Assembly: GCA_946491665.1 (NCBI GenBank)
Contig: CAMLYL010000011.1
Coordinates: forward strand, 1 to 56,263
Length of the DNA stretch: 56,263 bases
Source: an uncultured Lachnospiraceae bacterium
GTDB taxonomy: Bacteria > Bacillota > Clostridia > Lachnospirales > Lachnospiraceae
Direction: 5' to 3'
The number at the start of each line of letters is the position of its first letter. Position 1 is the first letter of the stretch. Positions 9,041 through 16,306 of this stretch are shown here, one piece after another. Below the pieces are notes generated by a model. The model worked only from the letters and a program-made list of their open reading frames with translations. It did no database searches and had not been told where the DNA came from. A program made the position numbers and the translations under genes.

Positions 9041-9103
9041 AAAACCAGTTGATGACTGTTTTTGCCGCAAATGAAAGACAGCACACATAAAGGAGGAGCA
9101 TCG

Positions 9104-9961
9104 ATGGATCTGTTTAAAGGTCTGCAGGTGATTTTTGGCGGGGATTCCTCCGCGTCAAAAAAAAGAAATACGCCGGGAGACGAGTCCCTGCATCATCAGG
9201 ATAATGATTTATATAAGAAAAATATAAAGCTGAGGGAACAGCTGGATGACGCCCGTGAGCGTATTGTACAGCTGGAAAATCAAATTTTCAGCATGAAAGA
9301 GGAGAATACAAAAGTGGAAAAGAGTTTGGATTCCAAAAGAGAAGATATAGATCAGATGATAGCCGAAGTGACTGCGAGGATCCGGGAGATGACCGATTCC
9401 CTGGAAAGCAAAATGGAAACGCTGGAGAGAAAAGTGGCTGAGCAGATTGATCAGCTGGGAGAGGACACACAGGGGCAGATCGGTCAGTTAAAAGAGGATA
9501 CGCAGGATCAGATTGGTCAGCTGAAGGAGGATACCCGAAGCCAGATTGCTCAGATGGGAGAGGATACTCAGAACCGGATCGCTCTGCTGAATGATGATGC
9601 TCAGAATCAAATTGTCCGGATGGAAGAGATTCGAGCCTCCATGGAACAGCTTGCCGAGATGAAGAGCATGCTGCAGAAGCTGGAAGAGCAGAATGTTTCG
9701 ATGATAGCTATCCACGAAGCCGCAGAGGATTTAAAGAGCGGCATTGTAGAGAAAATCCACGCGGAGAATGTAAAGTGCTATCGGAACATGAAGAGCCTGG
9801 TGACTGATCTGGAAGTAAGGATGGAACAGATGGAACTGGGGGAGGAGAGTCTGAATAAGATTCGGAAGTCCTTTAAGGGAATCAAGTTTTTCTCCTTCTT
9901 TGCATTTGTGGACTGTATTGCGATTGTAGTTTATATTCTTTTCAGCATGGGAGTATTTTGA
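9104..9961 (+). CDS. membrane-anchored coiled-coil protein with hendecad repeats
   Basis: A 285-aa protein of unknown function. Residues about 35-255 are almost entirely coiled coil. Residues 113-178 are six 11-residue (hendecad) units of the form xQIgQLkEDTQ, the best conserved being GQIGQLKEDTQ and DQIGQLKEDTR. One hydrophobic helix (about 261-284, FFSFFAFVDCIAIVVYILFSMGVF) forms the extreme C-terminus, so it is probably tail-anchored with the coil in the cytoplasm. ATG 9104 has AAAGGAGGAGC just upstream and is preferred to a TTG at 9062. It ends 2 bases before the pyrophosphatase ATG, so coupling is likely. It might act in chromosome, division-site or envelope organisation, but nothing in the sequence proves that. 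Confidence 0.8.
   Translation: MDLFKGLQVIFGGDSSASKKRNTPGDESLHHQDNDLYKKNIKLREQLDDARERIVQLENQIFSMKEENTKVEKSLDSKREDIDQMIAEVTARIREMTDSLESKMETLERKVAEQIDQLGEDTQGQIGQLKEDTQDQIGQLKEDTRSQIAQMGEDTQNRIALLNDDAQNQIVRMEEIRASMEQLAEMKSMLQKLEEQNVSMIAIHEAAEDLKSGIVEKIHAENVKCYRNMKSLVTDLEVRMEQMELGEESLNKIRKSFKGIKFFSFFAFVDCIAIVVYILFSMGVF
9440..9637 (+). repeat. six tandem 33-bp (11-codon) repeats inside the coiled-coil gene
   Basis: Six consecutive 33-base units encode the hendecads at residues 113-178. Units 2 and 3 are the closest to each other, and the last two are the most diverged. Such arrays can change copy number by slippage or recombination in steps that keep frame. Confidence 0.8.
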
Positions 9962-9963
9962 AA

Positions 9964-11619
9964 ATGGGATCAGATGAGACGAGAAAGATATGGGTGGTAG
10001 GACATAAGAATCCGGATACGGATTCGATTTGTTCTGCCATTGCTTATGCACATCTTAAAAATAAAACAACAGAAGGAACCTTTATCCCTAAGAGGGCCGG
10101 GGAACTGAATGAGGAGACAAAATATGTACTGGACACATTCGGCGTGAAAACTCCGGGCCTGATTACGGATGTGGGAGCTCAGGTGAAAGATATTGAAATC
10201 CGCCGTTCGCCCGGTATCAGCGAATCCATTTCTTTAAAGCGGGCCTGGGAGATGATGAAAGAGCAGGACGTGGTGACATTGTCCATCACGGATGCCGAGG
10301 ATAATCTGATAGGGCTGATTACGACTCAGGATATAACCACATCTTATATGGATGTCTATGATAATTATATTCTTTCCAGAGCGAAGACACAGTACAGAAA
10401 TCTTCTGGATACGCTGGAGGGAACGCTGGTCTGCGGAGATGAGCAGGCATATTTTTCCCGGGGAAAAGTGCTGGTAGGGTCTGCCAATCCGGAGATTATG
10501 GAGGAGTATATTGATGAGGGTGATCTGGTCATTATGGGAAACCGTTATGAGGCGCAGGTCTGTGCTCTGGAGGCAAACGCCAGCTGTATGGTGATTGCCG
10601 GGGATCCTAAGATTTCCAGGACGATTATAAAAATGGCGGAGGAGAAAAACTGTGTTCTGATCACAACTCCCTATGATACGTATACTACAGCCCGGCTGAT
10701 TAACCAGAGTATACCGATTCGGTATTTCATGCGCCGTGAGAATCTGGTTGTTTTTGAGACCGAAGAGTATATTGACGAGGTACGGGACATTATGTCCAGG
10801 GAACGTCATCGTTATTTCCCGATTCTCAATGAGGATGGCAAATATGTGGGAATGATTTCCAGACGGAACCTGTTGAATATGAGAAAAAAGCAGTTGATTC
10901 TGGTGGATCACAATGAGAAGAGTCAGGCAGTGGATGGAATTGCGGGCGCGGATATTCTGGAGATAATTGATCATCACCGGATCGGAAGTCTTGAAACCAT
11001 GTCTCCGGTATTTTTCCGGAATCAGCCGCTGGGCTGTACGGGAACGATTATTTATCAGATGTACCGGGAACAGGGAGTGGAAATCGACAGGACAACTGCG
11101 GGACTGCTTTGTTCGGCGATTCTTTCGGATACTCTGATGTATCGTTCTCCTACCTGTACTCCTCTTGACCGGATGGCAGCGGAAGAACTGGCGGGGATCG
11201 CCGGGATCAATGCGGAGGAACATGCAAGGGAGATGTTTCAGGCGGGCAGTGATTTCGGATCCAGGACGCCGGAAGAGATTTTTTATCAGGATTTCAAGAC
11301 TTTCAGTCAGAATGGAGTGGATTTTGGCGTAGGCCAGATCAGCGCTATGACGCAGGATGAACTGGATCAGGTAAAGGAGAAGCTTCTTCCTTATTTAAAG
11401 CAGGCAATGGCTGAACGGAAGATTTCCATGGTATTTGTAATGCTTACAAATATTGTAGAGGAGACTACCTATCTGATCTGTGACGGTGAGGATGCGGACC
11501 GGATTGTGGAGAAGGCATATCATATCCATAAAGAGAATGACTATCATGTGCTGAAAGGCGTTGTTTCCCGGAAGAAGCAGCTGATTCCCATGTTTATGTC
11601 GGCAATGCAGGATCAGTAG
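9964..11619 (+). CDS. CBS-domain manganese-dependent inorganic pyrophosphatase (family II)
   Basis: DHH-family pyrophosphatase hydrolysing inorganic pyrophosphate. At 551 aa it is much longer than the ~310 aa minimal enzyme because a regulatory block interrupts the DHH domain. Metal ligands are seen in GHKNPDTDS (His14, Asp18, Asp20) and in the later IIDHHRIGS. Two CBS-like segments (about 65-120 and 260-310) flank a DRTGG-like region. The C-terminal DHHA2 part carries the SDTLMYRSPTCT region. Family members with this architecture are regulated by AMP, ADP and diadenosine polyphosphates (established for CBS-PPases). ATG 9964 is chosen over TTG 9958; the gene begins right after the coiled-coil gene stop. 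Confidence 0.94.
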   Translation: MGSDETRKIWVVGHKNPDTDSICSAIAYAHLKNKTTEGTFIPKRAGELNEETKYVLDTFGVKTPGLITDVGAQVKDIEIRRSPGISESISLKRAWEMMKEQDVVTLSITDAEDNLIGLITTQDITTSYMDVYDNYILSRAKTQYRNLLDTLEGTLVCGDEQAYFSRGKVLVGSANPEIMEEYIDEGDLVIMGNRYEAQVCALEANASCMVIAGDPKISRTIIKMAEEKNCVLITTPYDTYTTARLINQSIPIRYFMRRENLVVFETEEYIDEVRDIMSRERHRYFPILNEDGKYVGMISRRNLLNMRKKQLILVDHNEKSQAVDGIAGADILEIIDHHRIGSLETMSPVFFRNQPLGCTGTIIYQMYREQGVEIDRTTAGLLCSAILSDTLMYRSPTCTPLDRMAAEELAGIAGINAEEHAREMFQAGSDFGSRTPEEIFYQDFKTFSQNGVDFGVGQISAMTQDELDQVKEKLLPYLKQAMAERKISMVFVMLTNIVEETTYLICDGEDADRIVEKAYHIHKENDYHVLKGVVSRKKQLIPMFMSAMQDQ

Positions 11620-11699
11620 TCAGCCGGGGAATCTTCTGCTGAGAGAGGCTTCTGCAGCGGCTGACGGCAGTTGAGAAATAAATTGACGGAGATAAGATT

Positions 11700-12266
11700 A
11701 TGGAGAGAGAATTTTGGAAACCCGGGAATATGCTGTACCCGGTTCCTGCGGTGATGGTGAGCTGCCGCAGGGCGGGAGAGCACCCGAATATTCTTACGAT
11801 TGCATGGGCCGGAACGATCTGTTCAGATCCGGCTATGGTATCGATTTCTGTGCGGAAGGAACGGTATTCTTATGATATTATCCGGGAAACCGGAGAGTTT
11901 GTGATTAATCTGACGACAAAGGATCTGACCTGGGCGGCGGATTACTGCGGAGTAAAATCCGGCAGAGATGTGGATAAATACAAAACGCTGCACCTGACTC
12001 CGTCGGAGTCAAAGACCGTTTCTGCTCCGGGCATCGCCGAGAGCCCGGTGAGTATTGAATGTCAGGTGAAGCAGGTGATTGAGCTGGGAAGCCATGATAT
12101 GTTTCTGGCAGAAGTTGCGGCGGTTTCTGTAGATCCCAGATATATGGATGAAAGCGGAAAGTTCCGGCTGAATGAACTGGGGCTGACTGCTTATTCTCAC
12201 GGAGAGTATTTTGAACTGGGAGAAAAGATCGGAAAGTTCGGATACAGTGTAAAGAAGAAAAAATAG
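11700..12266 (+). CDS. flavin reductase family protein (FMN-binding split barrel)
   Basis: A 188-aa cytoplasmic flavoprotein of the flavin reductase/flavoredoxin group, which binds FMN and transfers electrons from NAD(P)H or other donors. The N-terminal PGNMLYPVPAVMVSCR and the segment TIAWAGTICSDPAMVSISVRKERYS fit the FMN-binding split barrel, as does the later GEFVINLTTKDL. The basic C-terminal tail ends in four lysines. ATG 11700 has a GGAGATAAG site 7 bases upstream, and the gene ends at a strong terminator. The electron partner cannot be told from context. Confidence 0.88.
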   Translation: MEREFWKPGNMLYPVPAVMVSCRRAGEHPNILTIAWAGTICSDPAMVSISVRKERYSYDIIRETGEFVINLTTKDLTWAADYCGVKSGRDVDKYKTLHLTPSESKTVSAPGIAESPVSIECQVKQVIELGSHDMFLAEVAAVSVDPRYMDESGKFRLNELGLTAYSHGEYFELGEKIGKFGYSVKKKK

Positions 12267-12272
12267 CATTGA

Positions 12273-12310
12273 CGTGCGGAGAATTCTGTTTCTCCACACG
12301 TTTTTCTTTT
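12273..12310 (+). terminator. intrinsic terminator after the flavin reductase gene
   Basis: CGTG-C-GGAGAA (12273-12283) pairs with TTCTCC-A-CACG (12290-12300), one mismatch, followed by TTTTTCTTTT. Confidence 0.88.
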
Positions 12311-12329
12311 GCAAAAAAATCAATAAACG

Positions 12330-12359
12330 GGAATAGAAAAATGATTTTGACGCACTCTA
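12330..12359 (+). promoter_or_regulatory. sigma-G/F-like sporulation promoter for the coat-protein pair
   Basis: GGAATA (12330-12335), 17-base spacer, CACTCTA (12353-12359). This resembles the B. subtilis sigma-G consensus (GNATR, about 18 bases, CATNMTA) and lies 37 bases before the ATG at 12396. No better sigma-A pair is visible. Forespore expression is inference. Confidence 0.45.
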
Positions 12360-12395
12360 ACATCGTAAGAAAAAACGATGAAGGAGGTCATCACC

Positions 12396-12581
12396 ATGGC
12401 ACAGTTATCAGAAAAAGAATTATCTGCTCTGAATGATCTGCTGGCAGATGAGGAACTTCTGACCAAGAAGTTTTCCATGCTGGCAAAGCAGACGGATGAT
12501 ATGGAGATCAAGCAGAAGTTTGAGCGGATCTCCCAGCAGCATCAGGGGCATTTTAATGCATTGTATGAGTTTTTGAGATAG
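12396..12581 (+). CDS. small CotF-like spore coat/ferritin-like helical protein, 61 aa
   Basis: A 61-residue all-helical protein rich in Leu, Glu and Lys that matches the first helical pair of CotF/ferritin-like spore proteins (motif ELSALNDLLADEELLTKKF, then QQHQGHFNALYEFLR). It is followed 11 bases later by a second CotF-like gene, and together the two products look like the halves of one four-helix bundle. ATG 12396 is placed by the perfect AAGGAGG at 12381-12387; an in-frame ATG at 12378 overlaps that ribosome site. The upstream sigma-G-like promoter supports a sporulation role. Confidence 0.82.
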   Translation: MAQLSEKELSALNDLLADEELLTKKFSMLAKQTDDMEIKQKFERISQQHQGHFNALYEFLR

Positions 12582-12592
12582 GAGGCGTGAAT

Positions 12593-12853
12593 ATGCAGGG
12601 ATTTACAGATAAGGAGATCCTGGGTGACGGTCTTTCTACCCAGAAAGCCACCACGGAAAAATTTAACACATTTGCGGGAGAGTGTGTGCACGACAGTCTG
12701 CGGGGAACTATGATGAATATTCTGGAGCAGGAACACAGTATTTCAACAGAAGTATTTAATATGATGCACCAGAGAGGAATGTATCAGACTCCTCCTGCAG
12801 AGGAAAAGAAAATCAAGGAAGCAAAGCAGAAATTTGCTCAGAGTGTAAAATAA
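12593..12853 (+). CDS. CotF-family spore coat protein
   Basis: An 86-aa protein matching the spore coat protein F (Coat_F) family: FTDKEILGDGLSTQKATTEKFNTFAGECVHDSLRGTMMNILEQEH, then a GMYQTPPAEEKKIKEAKQKF tail. The 'GMY-x-P' ending is typical of clostridial CotF-like proteins. Its AGGAGG ribosome site overlaps the stop codon of the preceding 61-aa gene. ATG 12593 is used rather than GTG 12587, which touches the ribosome site. It presumably forms part of the spore coat or outer forespore layer. Confidence 0.88.
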   Translation: MQGFTDKEILGDGLSTQKATTEKFNTFAGECVHDSLRGTMMNILEQEHSISTEVFNMMHQRGMYQTPPAEEKKIKEAKQKFAQSVK

Positions 12854-12909
12854 AAACCTGTCCGCAGGGATTCGGAGCATATGATGCCGCCGGATCTCTG
12901 CGTCAGGTT
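12845..12909 (-). terminator. terminator for argG (minus strand)
   Basis: A long interrupted stem: AACCTG (12855-12860) with CAGGTT (12904-12909), CGCAG with CTGCG, and GATTCGG with CCGGATC, closed by a loop. Read on the minus strand it is followed by TTTTATTTTA. It lies 38 bases past the argG stop and overlaps the end of the coat gene. Confidence 0.75.
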
Positions 12910-12946
12910 CTGTAAAGCGAAAAATCAGTCTCTGTGAAAACAGGAT

Positions 12947-14170
12947 TTATTTGTTCTGGTTCTTCATTTCAGCCAGTTTCATGGCGCGAACCTTCAGAGG
13001 AAGTCCGAAGAGTGTGATAAAGCCGTCCGCATCATGATGATCGTAAAGATCACCGGTAGTGAAGCTTGCCAGGGACTCACTGTATAAGGAGTAGGGGGAA
13101 GTGGTTCCTGCCTTGATGATATTGCCTTTGTAGAGGCGGAATTTTACTTCGCCGGTTACATATTTCTGAGTGGATTCTACGAAAGCCTGAATTGCCTCCC
13201 GGAGAGGTGTAAACCATTTGCCCTCGTAAACAACCTGAGCCAGCTTATTTCCCATATCCTTTTTGGTTTCCATGGTAGCCCGGTCAAGGACAAGCTCCTC
13301 CAGCTGCTTGTGGGCCTCCATCAGGATGGTTCCGCCGGGAGTCTCGTATACGCCGCGGGATTTCATGCCTACGACACGGTTCTCCACAATATCGATGATG
13401 CCGATGCCGTGCTTGCCGCCCAGTCTGTTCAGCTCGCGAATAATATCGGATACTTTCATTTCTTTGCCGTTGATGGATTTGGGTACTCCGGCCTCGAAAG
13501 TCATGGTTACATATTCGCTCTCGTCAGGAGCTTTTTCAGGAGTTACACTTAACATGAGCATATGGTCGTAGTTGGGCTCCAGGGAAGGATCCTCCAGCTC
13601 CAGTCCCTCGTGGCTGATGTGCCACAGATTGCGGTCGCGGCTGTAGCTCTGATCATTGGAAAAAGGAAGATCTATGCCGTGGGCTCTGCAGTATTCGATC
13701 TCTGATTCGCGGGAGTCCAGTTTCCATTTGCTGTCACGCCAGGGAGCAATGATCCTGATGTCCGGAGCAAGAGCCTTAATGGAGAGCTCAAAACGGATCT
13801 GATCGTTTCCTTTTCCGGTGGCGCCGTGACAGATGGCAACAGCGCCTTCTTTTCTGGCGATCTCAACCAGTTTTTTCGCGATGCCCGGACGCGCCATAGA
13901 TGTACCCAGAAGATATTTGTTCTCGTATACAGCGCCGGCCTGTACACAGGGGATAATGTAATCATCGCAGAACTCATCGGTAATATCCTCGATATAAAGC
14001 TTGGCTGCTCCGGAAAGCTTCGCGCGCTCCTCCAGGCCGTCCAGCTCGTTGCCCTGGCCGCAGTCAACACAGCAGCAGACAACATCGTAGTCATAATTCT
14101 CCTTTAACCAGGGGATAATGGCGGTGGTGTCCAGTCCGCCGGAATAGGCTAAAACGACTTTTTCTCTCAT
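12947..14170 (-). CDS. argG: argininosuccinate synthase
   Basis: Cytoplasmic enzyme joining citrulline and aspartate with ATP to give argininosuccinate, the penultimate step of arginine synthesis. The 407-aa length is typical. The N-terminal ATP pyrophosphatase loop is AYSGGLDTT (residues 8-16). Further family segments include GATGKGNDQIRFE, IAPWRD, and the DRNLWHISHEGLELEDP substrate region. The start is the ATG at 14168-14170, preceded on the minus strand by AGAAAGGATG; a longer reading would add 64 hydrophobic, non-family residues. It diverges from the GNAT-argJ-argB-argD operon, and argH is not within the window. Confidence 0.97.
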   Translation of the reverse strand: MREKVVLAYSGGLDTTAIIPWLKENYDYDVVCCCVDCGQGNELDGLEERAKLSGAAKLYIEDITDEFCDDYIIPCVQAGAVYENKYLLGTSMARPGIAKKLVEIARKEGAVAICHGATGKGNDQIRFELSIKALAPDIRIIAPWRDSKWKLDSRESEIEYCRAHGIDLPFSNDQSYSRDRNLWHISHEGLELEDPSLEPNYDHMLMLSVTPEKAPDESEYVTMTFEAGVPKSINGKEMKVSDIIRELNRLGGKHGIGIIDIVENRVVGMKSRGVYETPGGTILMEAHKQLEELVLDRATMETKKDMGNKLAQVVYEGKWFTPLREAIQAFVESTQKYVTGEVKFRLYKGNIIKAGTTSPYSLYSESLASFTTGDLYDHHDADGFITLFGLPLKVRAMKLAEMKNQNK

Positions 14171-14200
14171 AATAAAAATACATCCTTTCTGTATATTAAT

Positions 14201-14225
14201 ATTCTTCTGAAACAGAAAGAAGAAT
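14201..14225 (-). other. inverted repeat in the argG leader
   Basis: ATTCTTCT (14201-14208) and AGAAGAAT (14218-14225) form an AT-rich 8-9 bp stem with a 9-base loop. It lies between the argG promoter and the argG start, so it would form in the mRNA leader. Confidence 0.5.
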
Positions 14226-14249
14226 ACATCCTCTCTCTTAACCTGTTCG

Positions 14250-14278
14250 ATTATACTACAGAACCTCTTATTAAGCAA
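14250..14278 (-). promoter_or_regulatory. sigma-A promoter for argG
   Basis: On the minus strand: TTGCTT (14273-14278), 17-base spacer, TATAAT (14250-14255). The -10 is perfect. It sits about 80 bases upstream of the argG ATG. Confidence 0.8.
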
Positions 14279-14361
14279 GTGAAAAAATATACATAAAATA
14301 CTTATAAAAATACAATCAAACGGAAATTGTGCATGAAAAGGATAAATTGAATAAAAAGCCA

Positions 14362-14389
14362 TTGATTATTTAAAAAGTTGTGATATGAT
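14362..14389 (+). promoter_or_regulatory. sigma-A promoter for GNAT-argJ-argB-argD
   Basis: TTGATT (14362-14367), 16-base spacer, TATGAT (14384-14389). It is divergent from the argG promoter and about 170 bases before the GNAT start, leaving a long leader. Confidence 0.65.
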
Positions 14390-14422
14390 AGAAAAAGAAC
14401 TTTGTGAATGGAAAATGTATAT

Positions 14423-14438
14423 ATGAATAAATATGCAT
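14423..14438 (+). promoter_or_regulatory. ARG-box-like operator (ArgR/AhrC)
   Basis: ATGAATAAATATGCAT is an imperfect palindrome (ATG-x-ATA..TAT-x-CAT). It closely fits the ARG box pattern TGAATWWWWATTCA known for ArgR/AhrC. It lies about 33 bases downstream of the arg operon -10, in the intergenic region shared with argG. Binding is inferred. Confidence 0.55.
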
Positions 14439-14478
14439 TTTTGCCAAAAAAGGCTTTACGAATGAGGGAAGAAGTATT

Positions 14479-14541
14479 ATGATGGAACGGTGCGCCCGGA
14501 GATGTACTCCGGGAAGAGAAAAGATTTGGACAGACGGATAA
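14479..14541 (+). CDS. putative 20-aa arginine-rich leader peptide of the arg operon
   Basis: A short ORF starting with two ATG codons encodes 20 residues, of which four are Arg (residues 4, 7, 8 and 13). Two adjacent Arg codons (CGG AGA, 14497-14502) lie in the 5' arm of a perfect hairpin at 14495-14513. A GAGGGAAG ribosome site precedes it by about 7 bases, and its TAA overlaps the AAGGAG site of the GNAT gene. This is the geometry of a translational or transcriptional attenuation leader. The arginine count could still be chance, since random ORFs of this size hold about one. Confidence 0.35.
   Translation: MMERCARRCTPGREKIWTDG
14495..14513 (+). other. hairpin within the putative arg leader ORF
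   Basis: CCCGGAG (14495-14501), loop ATGTA, CTCCGGG (14507-14513): a perfect 7-bp GC-rich stem with no T-run after it. It covers the tandem Arg codons of the short leader ORF. Confidence 0.7.
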
Positions 14542-14556
14542 GGAGAACATACGGAT

Positions 14557-15009
14557 ATGGAAGTTCAGATTCGTACGATGACAACAGAAGATTATGACAG
14601 TGTATACGCGCTCTGGAAAACGATCCGGGGCTTCGGGATCCGAAGTATCGATGATTCGCGCCAGGGAACGGAGCGCTTCCTGCGAAGAAATCCTGCCACC
14701 AGCGTTGTGGCGGAGCTGGATGGGAAGATTGTGGGATCGATTCTCTGCGGGCACGATGGAAGAACCGGATACTTTTACCATGTCTGTGTGGATGAGCGGT
14801 ACCGTAATCACGGTATTGGCAGAAAGATGGCCACAGCGGCCATGCGGGCGCTGCAGAAGGAGCAGATTAATAAGGTCAGTCTGATTGCTTTTAAGGACAA
14901 CGAGATAGGAAATCATTTCTGGCACAGATTCGGATGGAATGAGCGTACAGACATGAATTATTATGAGTTTGTTCTGAATGACGAAAACATTACGAAATTT
15001 AATGCGTAG
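14557..15009 (+). CDS. GNAT N-acetyltransferase, YpeA-like, first gene of the arg operon
   Basis: A 150-aa Gcn5-related acetyltransferase. The acetyl-CoA binding motif A is visible as VCVDERYRNHGIGRKM (about 88-103), and the C-terminal half has the GNAT pattern of FKDNEIGNHFWHRFGW. Overall it resembles E. coli YpeA-type acetyltransferases (IRxxxxEDYxxVxxLW start, VVAELDGKIVGSILCGHDGRTGYFYHV). It stands 16 bases before argJ under the arginine promoter. A role in making N-acetylglutamate, or in acetylating another arginine-pathway metabolite, is possible but unproved; the natural substrate is unknown. Confidence 0.85.
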   Translation: MEVQIRTMTTEDYDSVYALWKTIRGFGIRSIDDSRQGTERFLRRNPATSVVAELDGKIVGSILCGHDGRTGYFYHVCVDERYRNHGIGRKMATAAMRALQKEQINKVSLIAFKDNEIGNHFWHRFGWNERTDMNYYEFVLNDENITKFNA

Positions 15010-15025
15010 AGAAAAGAGGGAAATT

Positions 15026-16249
15026 ATGAAACAGATTACAGGCGGCGCGACAGCTGCGCAGGGATTTCTGGCGGCAGATACGGCGGCGGGAATTAAATAT
15101 AAAGACCGGACAGATATGGCGATGCTTTTCAGTGAGAAGCCCTGCCGGGCGGCAGGAACATTTACCTCCAATGTGGTAAAAGCCGCTCCGGTTTTGTGGG
15201 ACAGGAAAATTGTGCAGGAGAGTGAGGCGGTTCAGGCAGTTGTGATTAATGCCGGAATTGCCAATGCCTGTACCGGAAAGGAAGGTCTGGGCTATTGTCA
15301 TGAGACAGCAAAAGCAGCCGGAGAAGCTCTGGGGATTCCGGAGGAGGCTGTTCTGGTGGCTTCCACAGGCGTGATCGGCATGCAGCTTCCGATTGACCGG
15401 ATTCAGGCAGGTGTCAGGGCGATGGCTCCCGGACTTTCCGGAAGCATGGAAGCCGGCAGCAGGGCCGCGAAGGCAATTATGACCACGGATACTCATGAAA
15501 AGGAAGCTGCCGTGCAGTTTGAAGTAGATGGGAAGACTGTTACAGTGGGAGGCATGTGCAAGGGATCGGGAATGATTCATCCAAATATGTGCACCATGCT
15601 TGCTTTTGTCACCACGGATCTGGCGATCTCAAAGGAACTGCTGCAGGAGGCGCTGAGCGCGGACGTGCAGGATACGTTCAATATGATTTCCGTAGATGGG
15701 GACACTTCTACCAATGATACCCTGCTGCTTCTGGCAAATGGAATGGCGGGAAATGCGGAGATCACAGAAAAAAATGAAGATTATGAGAAGTTCTGCAGGG
15801 CGCTGAATTTTGTTAATACGGAACTGGCGAAGATGATGGCCGGAGACGGGGAGGGCGCCACGGCCCTGTTTGAGGTGAAGGTGATTCATGCAGCCACAAA
15901 GGAGCAGGCAAAGCTTTTAAGCAAATCTGTGGTCTGCTCCAGTCTGACCAAAGCCGCTGTTTTCGGTCATGACGCCAATTGGGGACGGATACTCTGCGCC
16001 ATGGGGTATTCCGGCGCGCAGTTTGATCCGGAGAAAGTTGATCTGTATTTTGAGAGCGAGGCGGGAAGGATTCAGCTCATTGAGGATGGCGTTGCGCTTC
16101 CCTACAGCGAGGAAGAGGCGACCAGGATTCTGTCGGAGTCTGCGGTGACAGCTGTTGCGGACATTAAGATGGGAGAAGCTTCCGCCACAGCCTGGGGATG
16201 CGACCTGAGTTATGATTATGTAAAAATTAATGCGGATTACAGATCGTAG
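15026..16249 (+). CDS. argJ: bifunctional glutamate N-acetyltransferase / ornithine acetyltransferase
   Basis: Ntn-type self-cleaving enzyme that recycles the acetyl group from N-acetylornithine to glutamate in arginine synthesis. The 407-aa precursor should cleave before the nucleophile Thr190 in the motif KGSGMIHPNMCTMLAF. Here Cys189 replaces the more usual Ala before the Thr. Other family landmarks are TSNVVKAAPV, NAGIANACTG, ASTGVIG and the C-terminal DLSYDYVKINADYRS. ATG 15026 follows AAGAGGG. Because argJ is bifunctional it could start the pathway by itself if it accepts acetyl-CoA, otherwise a separate synthase is needed. Confidence 0.97.
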   Translation: MKQITGGATAAQGFLAADTAAGIKYKDRTDMAMLFSEKPCRAAGTFTSNVVKAAPVLWDRKIVQESEAVQAVVINAGIANACTGKEGLGYCHETAKAAGEALGIPEEAVLVASTGVIGMQLPIDRIQAGVRAMAPGLSGSMEAGSRAAKAIMTTDTHEKEAAVQFEVDGKTVTVGGMCKGSGMIHPNMCTMLAFVTTDLAISKELLQEALSADVQDTFNMISVDGDTSTNDTLLLLANGMAGNAEITEKNEDYEKFCRALNFVNTELAKMMAGDGEGATALFEVKVIHAATKEQAKLLSKSVVCSSLTKAAVFGHDANWGRILCAMGYSGAQFDPEKVDLYFESEAGRIQLIEDGVALPYSEEEATRILSESAVTAVADIKMGEASATAWGCDLSYDYVKINADYRS

Positions 16250-16306
16250 GGATCAGAAAATACAGTAATCTGCGTGCTATTTTATGAAAGAAAAGAGGTT
16301 AAAGGA

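Noticed and set aside
9440-9637. Tandem 33-bp units considered as a CRISPR or non-coding repeat array.
   Set aside because: The units are contiguous, in frame and encode hendecads; there are no spacers.
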